Positions 11,836 to 23,650 of a stretch of 64,000 nucleotides of DNA are shown piece after piece (position 1 is the first letter of the stretch; every line of letters begins with the position of its first letter). A program made the position numbers and the translations under genes. A model generated the notes under the pieces. It saw nothing but the letters and a program-made list of their open reading frames with translations. It was not told the origin of the DNA and made no database searches. The stretch is from Antedon mediterranea (Eukaryota; Echinodermata; Crinoidea; Comatulida; Antedonidae). Location: the NCBI RefSeq assembly GCF_964355755.1, contig NC_092675.1:4250312-4314311 (forward strand), given 5' to 3'.

Positions 11836-12512
11836 ATTATTTATCTTTCGCACCTGCCTTGTATTTTAACTCCAACATTTATTCTGAATACCACACCTTA
11901 GAATTAGCACTTTTATGAAAAAGAATCACATAAAAGTAAAAAATACATTTTTAAACTGATGATTTTACAGACGTTTTTCTCGCACACATACTGTTTGCAT
12001 GACTAGGTAGGCCATGTTTAATATTTTTGTTTCTATGGAACGTCAAAAGAGCAAAAGTTATATAGAGGACTGAAAACTCTGTGGAGTTCATCTACAGTGT
12101 GGATAGAACAATGTAAAATTAAAATTGTAATGATAATAGTATAATCATGCTAGTACGAAGAAATAAATACTCGAATATAAATTTTAATTTAAAAATCATG
12201 ATAATAAGTTTTTTTGTTTCGTTTTCTTTCTGTTGTTATACTTGTACTATTATTGTTGCTCTTTTGGCGCTCCATAGAAACAAAACATTGAGCATGGGGA
12301 GGAGTTACAGTATACAAAGAAATACATCTGTATAATCATTAATTTAAAGGATTTATTTATTTTATTTTTTTGATGTGTTTCTCCTTCTGAAAGTATTCAT
12401 AAGTCCTAATTTTAAAGTGTGGTGGTATTCAGGATAAAGTTACTTAACAAATTTGGAGTCAAAATACAAGAAAGGTAGGTGCGAAAGAAAAACATCCTCT
12501 GGACCAACACAA

Positions 12513-12580
12513 TGGAGTAAATGTATATCAACAAACAACCCGTCAAGTTTGTTTGTTGTAAAGAAAAAATATACATTTAC
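12513..12580. repeat. Short imperfect inverted repeat
   Basis: 'gagtaaatgtatat' and 'caacaaacaa' on the left pair with 'ttgtttgttg' and 'atatacatttactc' on the right, separated by a small loop and one unpaired A-rich bulge. Located in the right arm of the foldback-like element. Confidence 0.75.
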
Positions 12581-12860
12581 TCAACGGGCGAAAATAATGT
12601 GAGTTTATCTATGTTTTGCGGTAGTATTTAATTATATTTATAGAATAAATGAAACTTACTATGTTTAAAATTATGTATGGATAAACAAGTATTGTTTTTA
12701 AGCTGCAGTATATCTTAGCATTTTTAATCTTAGGTCTTGGGTCTTAGCTTTCATGATCTTAGGTCTTAGGGGGTCTTAACTTTCGTGGTCTTAGGTTTCG
12801 TGACACCCTCAAAATACTTCTCGTTGTAATAGCATACTATTATATCTGATGTAATGTAAT

Positions 12861-12935
12861 GATTGAAATGGCTAGGATTGAAATGGCTAGGATTGAAATG
12901 GCTAGGATTGAAATGGCTAGGATTGAAAAGTCTAG
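12861..12935 (+). repeat. 15-bp tandem repeat, five copies
   Basis: 'gattgaaatggctag' repeats five times head to tail; the last copy has changes (aaaagtctag). A short - strand open frame through it is only the repeat read in frame (NPSHF units), not a gene. Confidence 0.95.
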
Positions 12936-13263
12936 CCCAGGTGGGTGAGTCACCACAATGTAGTATTTTTGGTGTCAAAGTTCGGCAAAACATCTGACTG
13001 TGAAACTTGATTTCTTGACGTAGATATGTATCAGAATATCATGTTATTTGAATATCAGTTTACATAATGAATGACGCGTTTAAACATTGACTTAAAAAAA
13101 AACTTTTACGCGCGCGTCGAAATAATGTGACGCGTGTCTATATTTTGACGTTGACCAACGAGTACCTATTGTGTGGAATGGAGATTTTATATACATCGCC
13201 GCCTAATGTAATATAAAACACTAACACAATAAACAAAACAATTGAACATAGTTTCTAATGCAT

Positions 13264-13269
13264 TTTATT
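13264..13269 (-). terminator. Candidate polyadenylation signal of the first PLA2 gene
   Basis: AATAAA on the - strand about 70 bases after the stop codon at 13340-13342. Confidence 0.6.
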
Positions 13270-13339
13270 GAGTAGGCTTATTTTGGATATTTAGTATAAT
13301 AACGTTTTAGGTTAAGCAAAACATAACATTGATACTAGT

Positions 13340-15131
13340 TTAGCATTTACTCTGTGGCCAGTCCTTTAAGCTCTTGTCGTAGTTAGCCCTAGCAAAGCAT
13401 TCAGCACCAGCTTTATCACATTGGCACATGGCAGCGGCACAATCGGGGTATGGGCAGTCGTTCTTGCCATACTCATTAACACCGGCTAGAAACGGGAAGA
13501 GAGAAGAGAGAAGAGAGAAGGGAACAAAGAAAATTATTCAAAATGTATAATCAGGTACATGTCTTCAACTTCCTTTATTTGTTTGTAAACTTGAACCAAC
13601 TATTGAGTATCAAGTTTTTGTATGCGTAAAGTTTCAGCTATAAACAGTCATAAGTAACAGCTAATATTTGATAAACAAAACATTTTAAGAATTTTCTGAG
13701 ATGATCTTGACCATGTTAAAACACCAACCTCGTAATTCAGTTTTTGCATCCGTTTTGAAATAAAGTTATTATCATTATATTATAGGCCTATATACAGAAT
13801 TTACAAATTATTTACAAATTAGAATTAATCAATATTAGCCTATACAAAAGGAGAATTGTACACACACAAAATGCATAGCTGCAAAAAGGAATCGTTGTAA
13901 GAGTGGTATATACTTTAGAAAAGAAGAAAATGGATTTGAGCACTTACCACATAGGATTTGAGAGGATGGTGTCTTGCAGTTGAATATCCTGTATTTATAA
14001 AGTACAATATACACGTAATCTTCGTATGGACACATCCCGCTTTTCATAACATCGCCGTAACAATTATCGTGTTCAAGACAGCACCTACAAAGTCAATATA
14101 AACATAAATTTACACACATGCAATAAGCATTTGAATAATTATTTCAATCTAGTTCAAAGTTGACCATGTGAAATTATATAATGTGTAGTACATTGTCATT
14201 CTATCAATATTTAAACAAATGAGCGAACAGTAATCAACAATCACAGGTGGCATCACATAATGCACGCGCGCGTACAATAATATTGTATTACCGTTTGAAC
14301 GCCGCATAAAATTATCAGCAGTTAAATAAAACGACTTTAACCCGATACTCACTGGTCTGTGTCATCGATGGGCTTGCCAGTACCTCCATAACCACAGTAG
14401 CAACCATAACCGTCGTAATCCAGCCAGGATGAAATGAAATTTCGATCCGTCTGACAGTGGATCATGTCACCAAATTGGCCAACATTTGCTAAAATAATAA
14501 AGTATGTAATAATCAATAACTAAATCGTTTCCTCTGTGTTGAATCGGATTAAGATTTGCATATGAGTAGACTTTTTAAAGGGACTTTCGTTTTTTAACAC
14601 ATAGAGAAAAGGGGGAACTTTAATAGAAACCCCTTTAAAGGAGTAATGTTTGCCCTTTTAACGTAGCCTATTTCTGATATAAATTTTAGTTTTAAAAAAT
14701 GGTTTTAAAAACTCAGATCTCTCTAATAAAACTGGGTTGGGATTATCCAGGATATTATGACGGAAGATTGAGAAACACACTTATGACCACATTCATTGAT
14801 TTACCTTTAACGGCTACACTGTTGCTGATACAAGGACAATATGTTGCCAACATTCCTTAATCAGTGAAGATGTTTCTTCAGGTAATGTCGTATACACAAT
14901 TATAGTTAGGCCTAAATCGTTACTCAAAATTGCACAACATACTCTAACAAATCGTCAATGGCACGCGATGAAGAGACACAATGTAACGCGCACATTCAAG
15001 TAATGATGAAGTGCATGCGTGACAGTCTCTCTCCATGGTTTAATGTGCCACGGCGGTCGATAATAATATCAAGTATTACGGTAATTACCTGTTGCTACTG
15101 CAATCAACGTCAGGAATACCAGAGACTTCAT
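13340..15131 (-). CDS. Secreted phospholipase A2 (gene A)
   Basis: Exons, 5' to 3': 15089-15131 (ATG 15129-15131), 14353-14488, 13948-14084, 13340-13485 (stop 13340-13342); phases 1, 2, 1; 153 aa. It hydrolyses the sn-2 ester of phospholipids with calcium. A short signal peptide (MKSLVFLTLIAVATA) leads directly into the enzyme. The calcium loop YGCYCGYGGTG, the active site CCLEHDNCY with His and Asp, and the second Asp in CQCDKAGAECFAR are all present, so it should be active. Cysteine spacing is that of group I/II enzymes; the exact group cannot be fixed by eye. It has the same intron positions as gene B, in opposite orientation about 3.1 kb away, which indicates tandem or inverted duplication. 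Confidence 0.95.
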
Positions 15132-15182
15132 TGTGGTTGAATTCAGATTTCGACTGTTGCACCAAACCGTTCAGTTGCTCGC

Positions 15183-15189
15183 TTATAAA
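15183..15189 (-). promoter_or_regulatory. Candidate TATA box of PLA2 gene A
   Basis: On the - strand 'ctttataagc' lies about 50 bases upstream of the start codon, a normal position for a TATA box with a short 5' UTR. Confidence 0.45.
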
Positions 15190-15631
15190 GACAAACCAAA
15201 CATGCCGACAAACATAACTATATCTTATCTTAGCTTTGCTAATTGTTATGCATTACATTGCTAATTACACAGCCATTCGTTTAGGCTATTGGACATTATT
15301 TAAACATTATTTCAATTGTTTGTATCGTTACTATCTTTCATGAGTTGGTTGTCATAAGTATTTTTAGATTTTGACGTCAAATGTGAAACAATACTAACAT
15401 TTTCCGTAGATTATAAAGATAATGTGTAATTAGTATTTATAAAAGTGATTAGTAGATTGATTATAACAAAATACTTGTGAGAAAAGCTACAGGTGATAGC
15501 ATCCATCATAACGAGAGGGACGACGCCCTGTCGTCATATATCAAAATGTTCTGTATTTACAGTTGTATCTAATTCTTTGTTCAATGTAAAAAAAGTTTAG
15601 AAACCGAACGATGGATCGCACAACGGCAGTT

Positions 15632-15870
15632 TTTTATTTATTTATTTTTTAAAAATTTCATACACATCCAACAGCGAGCACAAACTCGCCAATTACAGGA
15701 TGGATAAACTATTTAATAATTTGTCGTGCTTATAAACTAAGTCTCATTTGAGGCTTAGGAAGTGAAGTTGAAAGAGTCGTGAGTTACAACCCTGGCACTA
15801 GGTCAGGAACACTGGACCTTGAGATTGGAAGGCAAGCACGTTAACCACCAAGCTACATCTTCAAACATAA
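15632..15870 (-). mobile_element. tRNA-derived SINE, copy 2
   Basis: Reads on the - strand as head 'tagcttggtggttaacgtgc', a 'cctgacctagtgccaggg' block, 'ttgtaactcacgact', 'cctaagcctcaaatgag', and tail 'aattggcgagtttg' plus 'gctgttggatgtg' and an A/T-rich end. The same order occurs at 61.4 kb on the + strand. It lies between the two divergent PLA2 genes. Confidence 0.8.
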
Positions 15871-16065
15871 CAGCAGAGTTTTCCAATTCATGAGTTCAAT
15901 TCGGGTTTCGAAGTCTGAATGATAATTTAACTTATTCACAATTCAAACTCCTAAAAGTTTTGAATAGTTTTAAGCTTTCTACCGTTGAGGCACAGTAAGT
16001 ATACAGTGACACTAGCAAATAAAGCAATCGTTTTTTCTTCGGGTACGTGGATACGATGATTCAAG

Positions 16066-16201
16066 ACAACGACGTAACGCAACGTAATGGTTTCGACCAA
16101 TCAAAAGCGATGGATTTATTGGACTGTCGCTTGTCATTAGTCAACTCGTTTGCGTTGCGTCTACGTCCTTGTGTTGCGTCTCTAGTGGGAACCAAGCTTA
16201 A
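16066..16201. mobile_element. MITE family A, copy 1 (left end damaged)
   Basis: Carries 'gacgtaacgcaacg', 'gaccaatcaaaagcgatgg', 'cgcttgtcattagtcaa' and right end 'ctagtgggaaccaagctta'. Inverted copies of the same words at the other end and at 21.2 and 51.6 kb define the family. The left terminus has mutated. Confidence 0.65.
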
Positions 16202-16231
16202 GTCACACTACGTGCGTAATTTTAGGTTCTT

Positions 16232-16345
16232 TCAGATAATCTTTTGCTGTTTGCATTTACTTGGTTTGTCATCCTTGGATGGATCATAATCACTGTCTTC
16301 ATCTCCCTCCTCCTCATTTACCTCCTGTTCAAATTCATCCTCTAT
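16232..16345 (-). other. Acidic open reading segment, possible orphan terminal exon
   Basis: On the - strand, after an 'attttccatag' that looks like a splice acceptor, 37 codons read an acidic run (EDEFEQEVNEEEGDEDSDYD) and then PSKDDKPSKCKQQKII and stop. The composition is protein-like and unusual for this AT-rich intergenic DNA. No matching upstream exon or family was recognised, so it could be the last exon of an unrecognised gene, a transposon remnant or chance. Confidence 0.25.
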
Positions 16346-16349
16346 GGAA

Positions 16350-18140
16350 AATTGAGTATTACAATTTTACAAGAAGAATTCTACACATAAGCATGGTCAT
16401 TTATTAATTTGCGACATTCATTTTATACGATTAACAGAATAAGAATCTGTGAATGAATACCTATAGCGAACGGATGAATCGTAGCGAATCGTAAAATGTT
16501 CTCCCCACGAAGGCTCAACCATGGCGAAACTGACGCCTTCTCTAGATATAGCATTCACCAGGTCCCTTCCTCTATTGGGGATTTAATCTTCCCTCTGCAT
16601 TCACAAAATCCGCTCTTAATAAAGTTGTTTAAAAAAGTGGACTTTAAGTGACATTTTTGTGATATCATAATAATTATTCCTTGACCTCGTCCCCCTCCCC
16701 CCCCCTGTGTGATATTCTTTTTTGTTGATCCATCAAACAATAATGATAATATTCAAGAACATTGCTCTAAGAGACATCTTAGTTTACCAGAAGCCTCTTT
16801 TGTGTTACGTCGGGGACATTATACATAGACCCTGTGAAAAGCAACACATACGCGCGTCTTATTGGGCTTTCAAAAATATGATTTTCACTATTCTCTTTTC
16901 TTAATATGAATTGAAATGAACTTTTAAAACATTGCGATGATTGTTCATCAGATGTTAACAAACTCATGGGACTGGAGCATGTGTCTCATCAGCTTGTTTA
17001 ATTAAACGAAAGCATTTCTTATCGTGTCAATATTTAGATACAATTAGTAATTAGTTGATTCAACTCAGTGATAACGTGTTCAGATTTTAATGCAGATCAG
17101 ATAAGTAATGGCATTTGGTATTTTCCGATGTTTTTAATGGATCATAATAATTATGAAACCCGATTTAATTTGATTCCTAATCATTATTATAGGCCAATAC
17201 ATTTTTATTTTATTACAATAAAGTTGTTTTTCTAAAATGTTATAAGTTGAATTGAATAGTAAATAATGCTATAACGATGTTGCTGAGTTGTTGATTTTAG
17301 TGATGAAGTGTGATGTTGAAAATTACTGGTTAACAATTTGATAATTTTGAAGAAATTACGTCATAAATGACGACAACAAAATATATTTAACATTACAACA
17401 TAGTCACAAATAAGACGCACAATTATGTGTCTAGGTGTTTTTATTTTTCGGAGGTATGGGCGGATTATTTATAATTCTAAATTGAAGATGGGAAACTGAA
17501 CATATAACAAAGTAATATAAAAAGCAATATATGACTGTATATTATATAATTGATTTTCAGAATATTACCCGGGCGTTTCAAAATTAATGTTTGGCGCCTG
17601 TGGTGTTAAGTATACTGTAAATACAAAACAAAATAAGAGAAACAAGAACTGATTGATTACAAAGTAATGCATTTATTCAAAATAAGTATATAACAAAAAT
17701 ATGAAATAAAGCCGAGTGAATCTCACAAAAGAGAGAGAAAAAAACTTGTTGAAGATGATTATACGACAATAATCTTAAGCTTGTCCCACAGGGACGCAAG
17801 GACGCAAAAAAAGACAATGACCTACAGACTTGCACTAAGTCTAGATGAGGGACAACTATTTATCATAAAAGCTATTGAAACCGTTGATAAACACACAACC
17901 ATAGATCTTGTGGGAGGATAGGATTATAATGACGCGGTATAGCAAAGATAACAATAAATAAAACGACGATTTAAAAGCAGTGACGTATCATCCAGCCGAT
18001 CGGAAGAATACATATCTCTAACATTCAAACTTAAAACATATCGCGTACGCTTAAAAGCATCTGTTGCCAAACCAACCACTAATTTCCATGATAAGCAAAA
18101 CAAACTTAGCATATTTATTAATGGTTTCTTTACTGATAAT
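16350..18140. other. Gene-free stretch upstream of PLA2 gene B
   Basis: AT-rich sequence with a C-rich run near 16690 and short open frames of no recognisable family. No repeat element or RNA gene was recognised. Confidence 0.45.
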
Positions 18141-18146
18141 ATAACG

Positions 18147-18154
18147 TATATAAG
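18147..18154 (+). promoter_or_regulatory. Candidate TATA box of PLA2 gene B
   Basis: 'tatataag' lies 93 bases before the start codon of the gene, consistent with a TATA box and a 5' UTR of about 60-65 bases. Confidence 0.5.
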
Positions 18155-18246
18155 ATGTTGTGAATTAAGGTTCATTCACTTCAACTTTTTCTTTCAAGAA
18201 ACTACCTCAAATTTTGTCTTTTTTGTTCGAAAAGTCCCCGACCACA

Positions 18247-21000
18247 ATGTTCAAGGTTCTGTTGCTTGTTGCCTTAGCTACAATTACTAGTAAGTATGGT
18301 TATTTTACTTTCCAGTGCAATTCGCGCATTCCAGCTAAATATTTACGGCATAAATGAGCAAAATCGTATATAGCACGTGACACAACAAAATACAATTTAA
18401 CGCGTGTTCAATCTCGAATATTTACTGCAAAGAATCTATTCTATATATATATTGGTGCTTCGCGTACACTTATTGGTAAACTATTTAATAAAAAAACAAA
18501 AATGTAATGTTTTTATGCTTAAAATAGCACGTGGCACAACGAAATACAATTGAACGCGTGTTAAAACTCAAATATTTACGATTTTATTTGAGACTTGCGA
18601 AGAATCAATAGGCCTATATTATATATAGTAATATTAAATTTCCACCAACAATTGGTGCTTCGCGTACACTTTGGTAAATTATTTAATAAAAAAAACAAGT
18701 ATGTAATGTTTTCGAGCCGCGCTTTTAGGCAGTTATATTCAAGAGGACGGAAGAATTAGGAAACTGTATCACGCGAAAGCTAGAGTACGGCTTGACAGGA
18801 ATGGGAATTTGTAAACTCGGACTAGTAATGCTCATAAGTTTTTGTTGGGCACTGATGCATTACACCTAAGTGAATTTAACACTTGGAAGAGAGATTAATG
18901 TTCCATTCATCGCCATGCAATACGTTTGTATAAACGTATATTAAATCTATTAAAATAGTACGTTTTTAATCAAGTTGGTTTTGTCATAAACATTATGATG
19001 CTGTACTTGAGCTGTTAAACCGTTTATGCTTACTTTTCAATTAAATATATATAAATTTGTATACAGTATTGTCACCATCTTAATCTGATTTCTTAATTTT
19101 TTCTAGATGCTTCGCCAACCCGTTCTAAACGCAACGTAGGCCAGTTTGGAAACATGATCAGTTGCATGACTGATCTAGGCTTGATTCGATCATGGACAGA
19201 CTACGATGGCTATGGTTGTTATTGTGGCTTAGGAGGAACTGGATCACCACTTGACGAAACTGACAAGTTAGTAACTATATAACTTAGGTGTTAACTCGTC
19301 ACCTTGACGAGTTAAGTGGTCCTTGCATAAAACTCACCTTTTTAACTTTTTACCTTTTTCAGTTTTCATTTTTAAATTTATTTATAATGTAGTAAAGCAT
19401 GAAAACATAATAAGCCTGAAATCTTATTATTTAAAAACCTTGTATTATTAGCAACAAAAGTTTAAACTGAGCATATCGTACTTTTAAACTGAACATCGTA
19501 CCATATCTTTATCTTTCCCATTGGTGAATAAAGAATAATAGAAATATAGAAATAGAAATATCTTTACAATGACAACAATTAGGTGTCGCTATAACAATGC
19601 AATATGCTATCATAATTTGGAAACATTGACACATATCAGAATGTTCATATTAAACATTAATATCTGCAAAGACAATGCTAATTATTTTCGCAAGAATAAT
19701 TTGTTGTAAATTATATAAATAGATTTATTGACAATCATAAACTGGGTCAGAATTATTTACAATCACAGCGGTTTTCCCGGATTAAGGCCTGTTGAAATGC
19801 AATTCAAGCCTTTAACATTCTTTCAAGTGTAAGAAATAAGTTAAATTTAAAGGACAACTTTACCGAGAACCATATTTTGACAACGTATTTAGGGATGCAC
19901 ATATGATTTCAGAACAATTGCGAGATTTAAGATATCACCGCGCGCGCTCGCCATACAGCATTCTTCGTAAATTTCTGTGACGTCACGAGTGCATGGCAAA
20001 ATACCTCATGAGATTGCACTGTTGTTAATAGTTTCTGAAATCACATGTACATCCCTAATACGTTGTCCAAATATGGTTCTCGGTAAAGTTGTCCTTTAAA
20101 ACTTACCATAGCCTTACCAAAACTTGTTTTCTTTAAATTGTTTTAAATTTTTGTTTTATTCAATTTATTATGAACTACTAATACGTGAAATTAAAATGGC
20201 CTATTGTGAACACTTACATTTTGACAATATGTCATTAATAAGGTTGAACTAATTAATTATGAAAGTTTACAAGTTACGAGTTTAAAACAGAAATATCAAC
20301 TAATTAAGTTATAATTATTTACAAAATAAATTAAACTTTAACCTTAATATTTTGGTTAAGTATACATGTGACTTTTTCTTAGATGCTGTGTAACCCACGA
20401 TCAATGTTATGATACAGTCATGAAAAGCGGAATGTGTCCTTTTGAAAGTCACGTGTATCTCATACTTTATGAATACGAAACATCAAAATGCAACTCACGT
20501 GATGCCAAGATCACATGTGGTAGGTGCTATAATCATTTTCAATTTCCATATACCAGAGAGTCGTCGAAGTACAGTTTGATAATGTAGATTTGGTTCGAAA
20601 GTGTTTCTCAACTCAAACTGGCATTGTTTAAAACTGATATAGGCCTACCTCAAGTTGTACCTTTTCCAGATCTCATGAAATAATGATTTCTGACTCGGAC
20701 GTCCAGAAAAGGATTCGGATCCGGGATATGCTTCTTATTCAGTACAGATTGTAAATGTATATACGGTTGTACCACTTATCCACGAATTGGTCCAAAAATT
20801 TTAGTTGATACATTAGGAAAAATATGTATATATTTTTTTTATCCATAGCTGCAGTGGAAGACTATAGATTCTTAGACACTCCGTGGCCTGAGTGCGCAGC
20901 TGCAATGTGTGAATGCGACGCCAACGGCGCCAAATGCTTTGCAGACGCCTCAAATACGTACGATAAGAAATACAAGAACTGGCCTCAAGAAAACTGCTAA
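18247..21000 (+). CDS. Secreted phospholipase A2 (gene B)
   Basis: Exons 18247-18289, 19107-19266, 20383-20519, 20849-21000 (stop 20998-21000); phases 1, 2, 1; 163 aa. Exon 1 has the same 43-base length and exon 3 the same 137-base length as in gene A. After the signal peptide ([14 protein letters not shown]) a short segment SPTRSKR ends in Lys-Arg directly before NVGQFGNMI, so unlike gene A it looks like a proenzyme cut by a dibasic protease. The calcium loop [11 protein letters not shown], active site CCVTHDQCY and [13 protein letters not shown] keep all catalytic residues. Intron 2 carries an intact-looking MITE. Product should be a secreted, calcium-dependent lipase used in digestion or defence; which of these is not visible here. 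Confidence 0.95.
19847..20099. mobile_element. MITE with ~55-bp terminal inverted repeats (family D)
   Basis: Begins 'aaaggacaactttaccgag' and ends with the exact complement; the arms stay alike for about 55 bp ('accatattt', 'gacaacgtatt', 'agggatg'). 'tttaa' flanks both ends, in line with a TTAA or similar target duplication. Internal sequence is GC-richer than the intron around it and has no coding capacity. Sits in intron 2 of PLA2 gene B. Confidence 0.85.
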
Positions 21001-21112
21001 ACACTATGGGACGCAATTTAGATTTTGGCGATTCAAAATATTCTTTTAAATTCACATTAAGTAGGCTTATCCATCTTTGATTTGAAGGTATTAGGAAATA
21101 AGTTATTAATTG

Positions 21113-21118
21113 AATAAA
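21113..21118 (+). terminator. Candidate polyadenylation signal of PLA2 gene B
   Basis: AATAAA about 112 bases after the stop codon. Confidence 0.6.
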
Positions 21119-21160
21119 ATCTACGGGTATCGACTAATTGTTATTCTGTCTCTATGTTGG

Positions 21161-21286
21161 TGCTTGATTTCCACTCACACGCAACGCAAACGCAATGCAA
21201 GTGATTTGACCAATCACAAGCCATGGATTGTTCGAACTGTCGCTTGTCATCGGTCAGCTCTCTCTCTATATGGGAACCAGGCTTAA
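21161..21286. mobile_element. MITE family A, copy 2
   Basis: Left end 'gcttgatttccactcacac', inner 'gcaacgcaagtg'-like words, 'gaccaatcacaagcc', 'gtcgcttgtcatcggtca' and right end 'tgggaaccaggcttaaag'. Same order as copies at 16.1 and 51.6 kb. Confidence 0.7.
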
Positions 21287-21789
21287 AGCGGATCGCCGAG
21301 ACTAGTGGCGCGTTTTTAAAAGCCAATGTGTGCATACTGGTCAAATTGTTTAGGGGCTACCAGAAAAAAAAGAGCGACATGCAAATTCGTTGACTTAAAG
21401 TAAGTTTGACCAATTCAGGTCACCTCACAAACACCTTCAACAATATTGATAAGCTGGACATATTCCATTCTTACTGACGGGGTCACAAAGTAGGCCTATG
21501 TTAAAATAAACTTATTAATATCAAAATATAAATTATTACATGAAATATAATAAAGACGAAGTCATTATAATAGTTATGGGAAACAATTTAATTTATTTTC
21601 TTAGAAAACACTACTACAGGATTGAACGAAGACAAAAGTGAAAACGTCAATGGAAAACCAACCCACTTAACTAATAGCGAGACACGGTATAGACCTTTTA
21701 AAACTTATAAACTATAGACGAGAACGATTCATTGAACCATTTTAAGATAAGACATTGAAGTTATACACGAAACTTGTGTCGACTCGTCC

Positions 21790-22110
21790 GTCCACAACAA
21801 CCTCCCATACATTGGCCCGCACCCTTCTCATCAAGCCATATTTTTAACCCACTGACCAAACCGTTCAACTCGCCTCATCCCTAGCTTCTATACCAACTGG
21901 TCAAGGTCCTAAATCAGTCACTAATCACGCTAACCACGGCAATCCGACTTGAACCCACCTACCGTCAGCATGGTCTCACCTTGATTTACGTATCATTAAC
22001 ACATGGACTTCATTACCTCATCACATTGTTTCAAGCCCAACACACAACACAATTTCAAGCAAAAATATGACACACACATAAACACTATGAGAGGAGGCAG
22101 CCTCCCTATT
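21790..22110 (+). pseudogene. Degenerate LINE C-terminal remnant
   Basis: C-rich segment in which one + strand frame reads LDLRIINTWTSLPHHIVSS, close to the end of CR1-type reverse transcriptases (normally R-V-x-x-W-N-S-L-P-x-x-V-V). The surrounding frame has stops, so it is an old fragment. Confidence rests on this one motif and on the composition change. Confidence 0.4.
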
Positions 22111-22199
22111 TCACTAAAGTAAGCATCACTGAGGTAAGCACCCTTGGGGGTAAAAATATTACCTCCATGGTCTCACCTAACCCCCTGGACTAAATTTAA

Positions 22200-23600
22200 A
22201 GCTTAAGTCACCCTTAACTCAATCAGTTGAACGAATTGCAAACAAATGAATACGATATGCTAAGAAATAAATAATTATTAGATTGTTATTACTAAATACT
22301 TGCTATGATTGTTGATCTAAAATATCACACCTTCTTGGTATACAAAATACTTTATCAATAAATGATTTACTTACTATAATAAAAACAACATGATACAATG
22401 CGTATACTACACCTCTATATTTATGGCAGTCAAACGTTTTCTCTACGTTTCAGCAACAACATGAACGATCGCATTAAAACAATACAACCGAGTTTTAAGT
22501 GTTATGCAAATGTCTTACTGAATACCGGTGTTCGCAAATACTTTAAACACATTTTTATCTTTAATGTATTTTATATGCTTTATACTTTTTGCCAGGACTT
22601 AAACTGACTAAGCGCGTATTGACACAAAATATTTTAATGTGTAATTAGCATCTAAAAAAATAATATACGATTTAACCTCATATTAATAAATGGAATAGAC
22701 AATAATTAAATATTATTTAATTGATTATTTACAGTTACCTACAATGGTATACTTTTCAATTTGTAGGTATAAACAATATTTTGTACAGCGATCAACAATT
22801 TACGTTACCGGGTGTAATAAGTCAATAAATTAAGTCTACAATACTTTAAATATCAATTATTTTTTTCAATGGAATGTTCATATGTTCTTTGATATTTCGT
22901 TTAAACAATTAATTTATCAATATTATCAATAGACCTTAATATTATTTTACAAATGTGTTCTTTTATTTACAGTAGGCCTATTTCATAAATTCTAAGCTAT
23001 ATTGTAAATTCGATCTTGTAGATTTTGTAAAAAGACTTTTAAAATAGTTAGTTTATGGTTGTTCTGCCTTTCTATTAGTTTTCTATCTTGTACTGTCATT
23101 GTTATACATTTATTTCAATTATATAAATTCAAATAAAGTCCGTTATGTACAGTCAGTTCGCATTTCGATTTCGATTTCTATATTCGTCTTCGATTTTCTA
23201 TATCAGTTGTTTTACTTCACAGTGCTCACCATACCTCATCATCCATGGGACGCCATCAGTGTCAAAATTGTTCAAAACGTATAAACCGACATATTTATAC
23301 TGTATTAGGAATTTCGCACGAGATGGCATAATGTTATTCACAAAACAAAATAAAACATTCATTATTGATATAATCCGACTGGTTAATTGTTAGTTGAATA
23401 TAAATCTGCAATGTTTAGTAATATCTAATTACAATCACGGTAATTAATAACGTCACTTATTTTCAACAGCTTCAAGATACGCTCAACAAGAAAAACAGCA
23501 AAAAAAGCACCAACAATTGATTTCAAATGACTCCTCCGCGTAACAGTAAAAGCAGCAAAAATCTAAATTTATACAATGTTAAAGTCACATTCAAAAGTCT
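22200..23600. other. Gene-free stretch between PLA2 gene B and Tie
   Basis: Very AT-rich; no exon, RNA gene or element recognised. It probably contains the 3' UTR and poly(A) site of the Tie gene (a - strand AATAAA lies at 22962-22967), but this cannot be assigned firmly. Confidence 0.4.
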
Positions 23601-23650
23601 TCTTTGACATTACCGTAGGTAATACTTATTGAAATAGTATATGCCTAATT

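Larger units (their letters stand above)
11348..12806. mobile_element. Foldback-like long inverted repeat with minisatellite arms
   Basis: The left part (minisatellite 'gaccacgaaagctaagacc', then 'tctttcgcacctgcc', 'ctgaataccacacctta', 'ttgtttctatggaacg', 'caaaagagca') recurs as reverse complement in mirror order on the right ('tgctcttttggcgctcc', 'gtggtggtattcagg', 'ggtaggtgcgaaaga', then inverted minisatellite words at 12720-12800). The centre is near 12.15 kb. Arms are imperfect and the right minisatellite arm is reduced to a few units. Long inverted repeats with internal direct repeats are the defining layout of Foldback-type elements. No transposase frame is seen. Confidence 0.65.

Noticed and set aside
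12766..12993. 75-codon frame with NPSHF repeats
   Set aside because: It is the 15-bp tandem repeat read in frame, with no other protein feature.
13340..21000. Venom toxin cluster
   Set aside because: The enzymes belong to the general secreted PLA2 family. Nothing in the sequence shows venom use.
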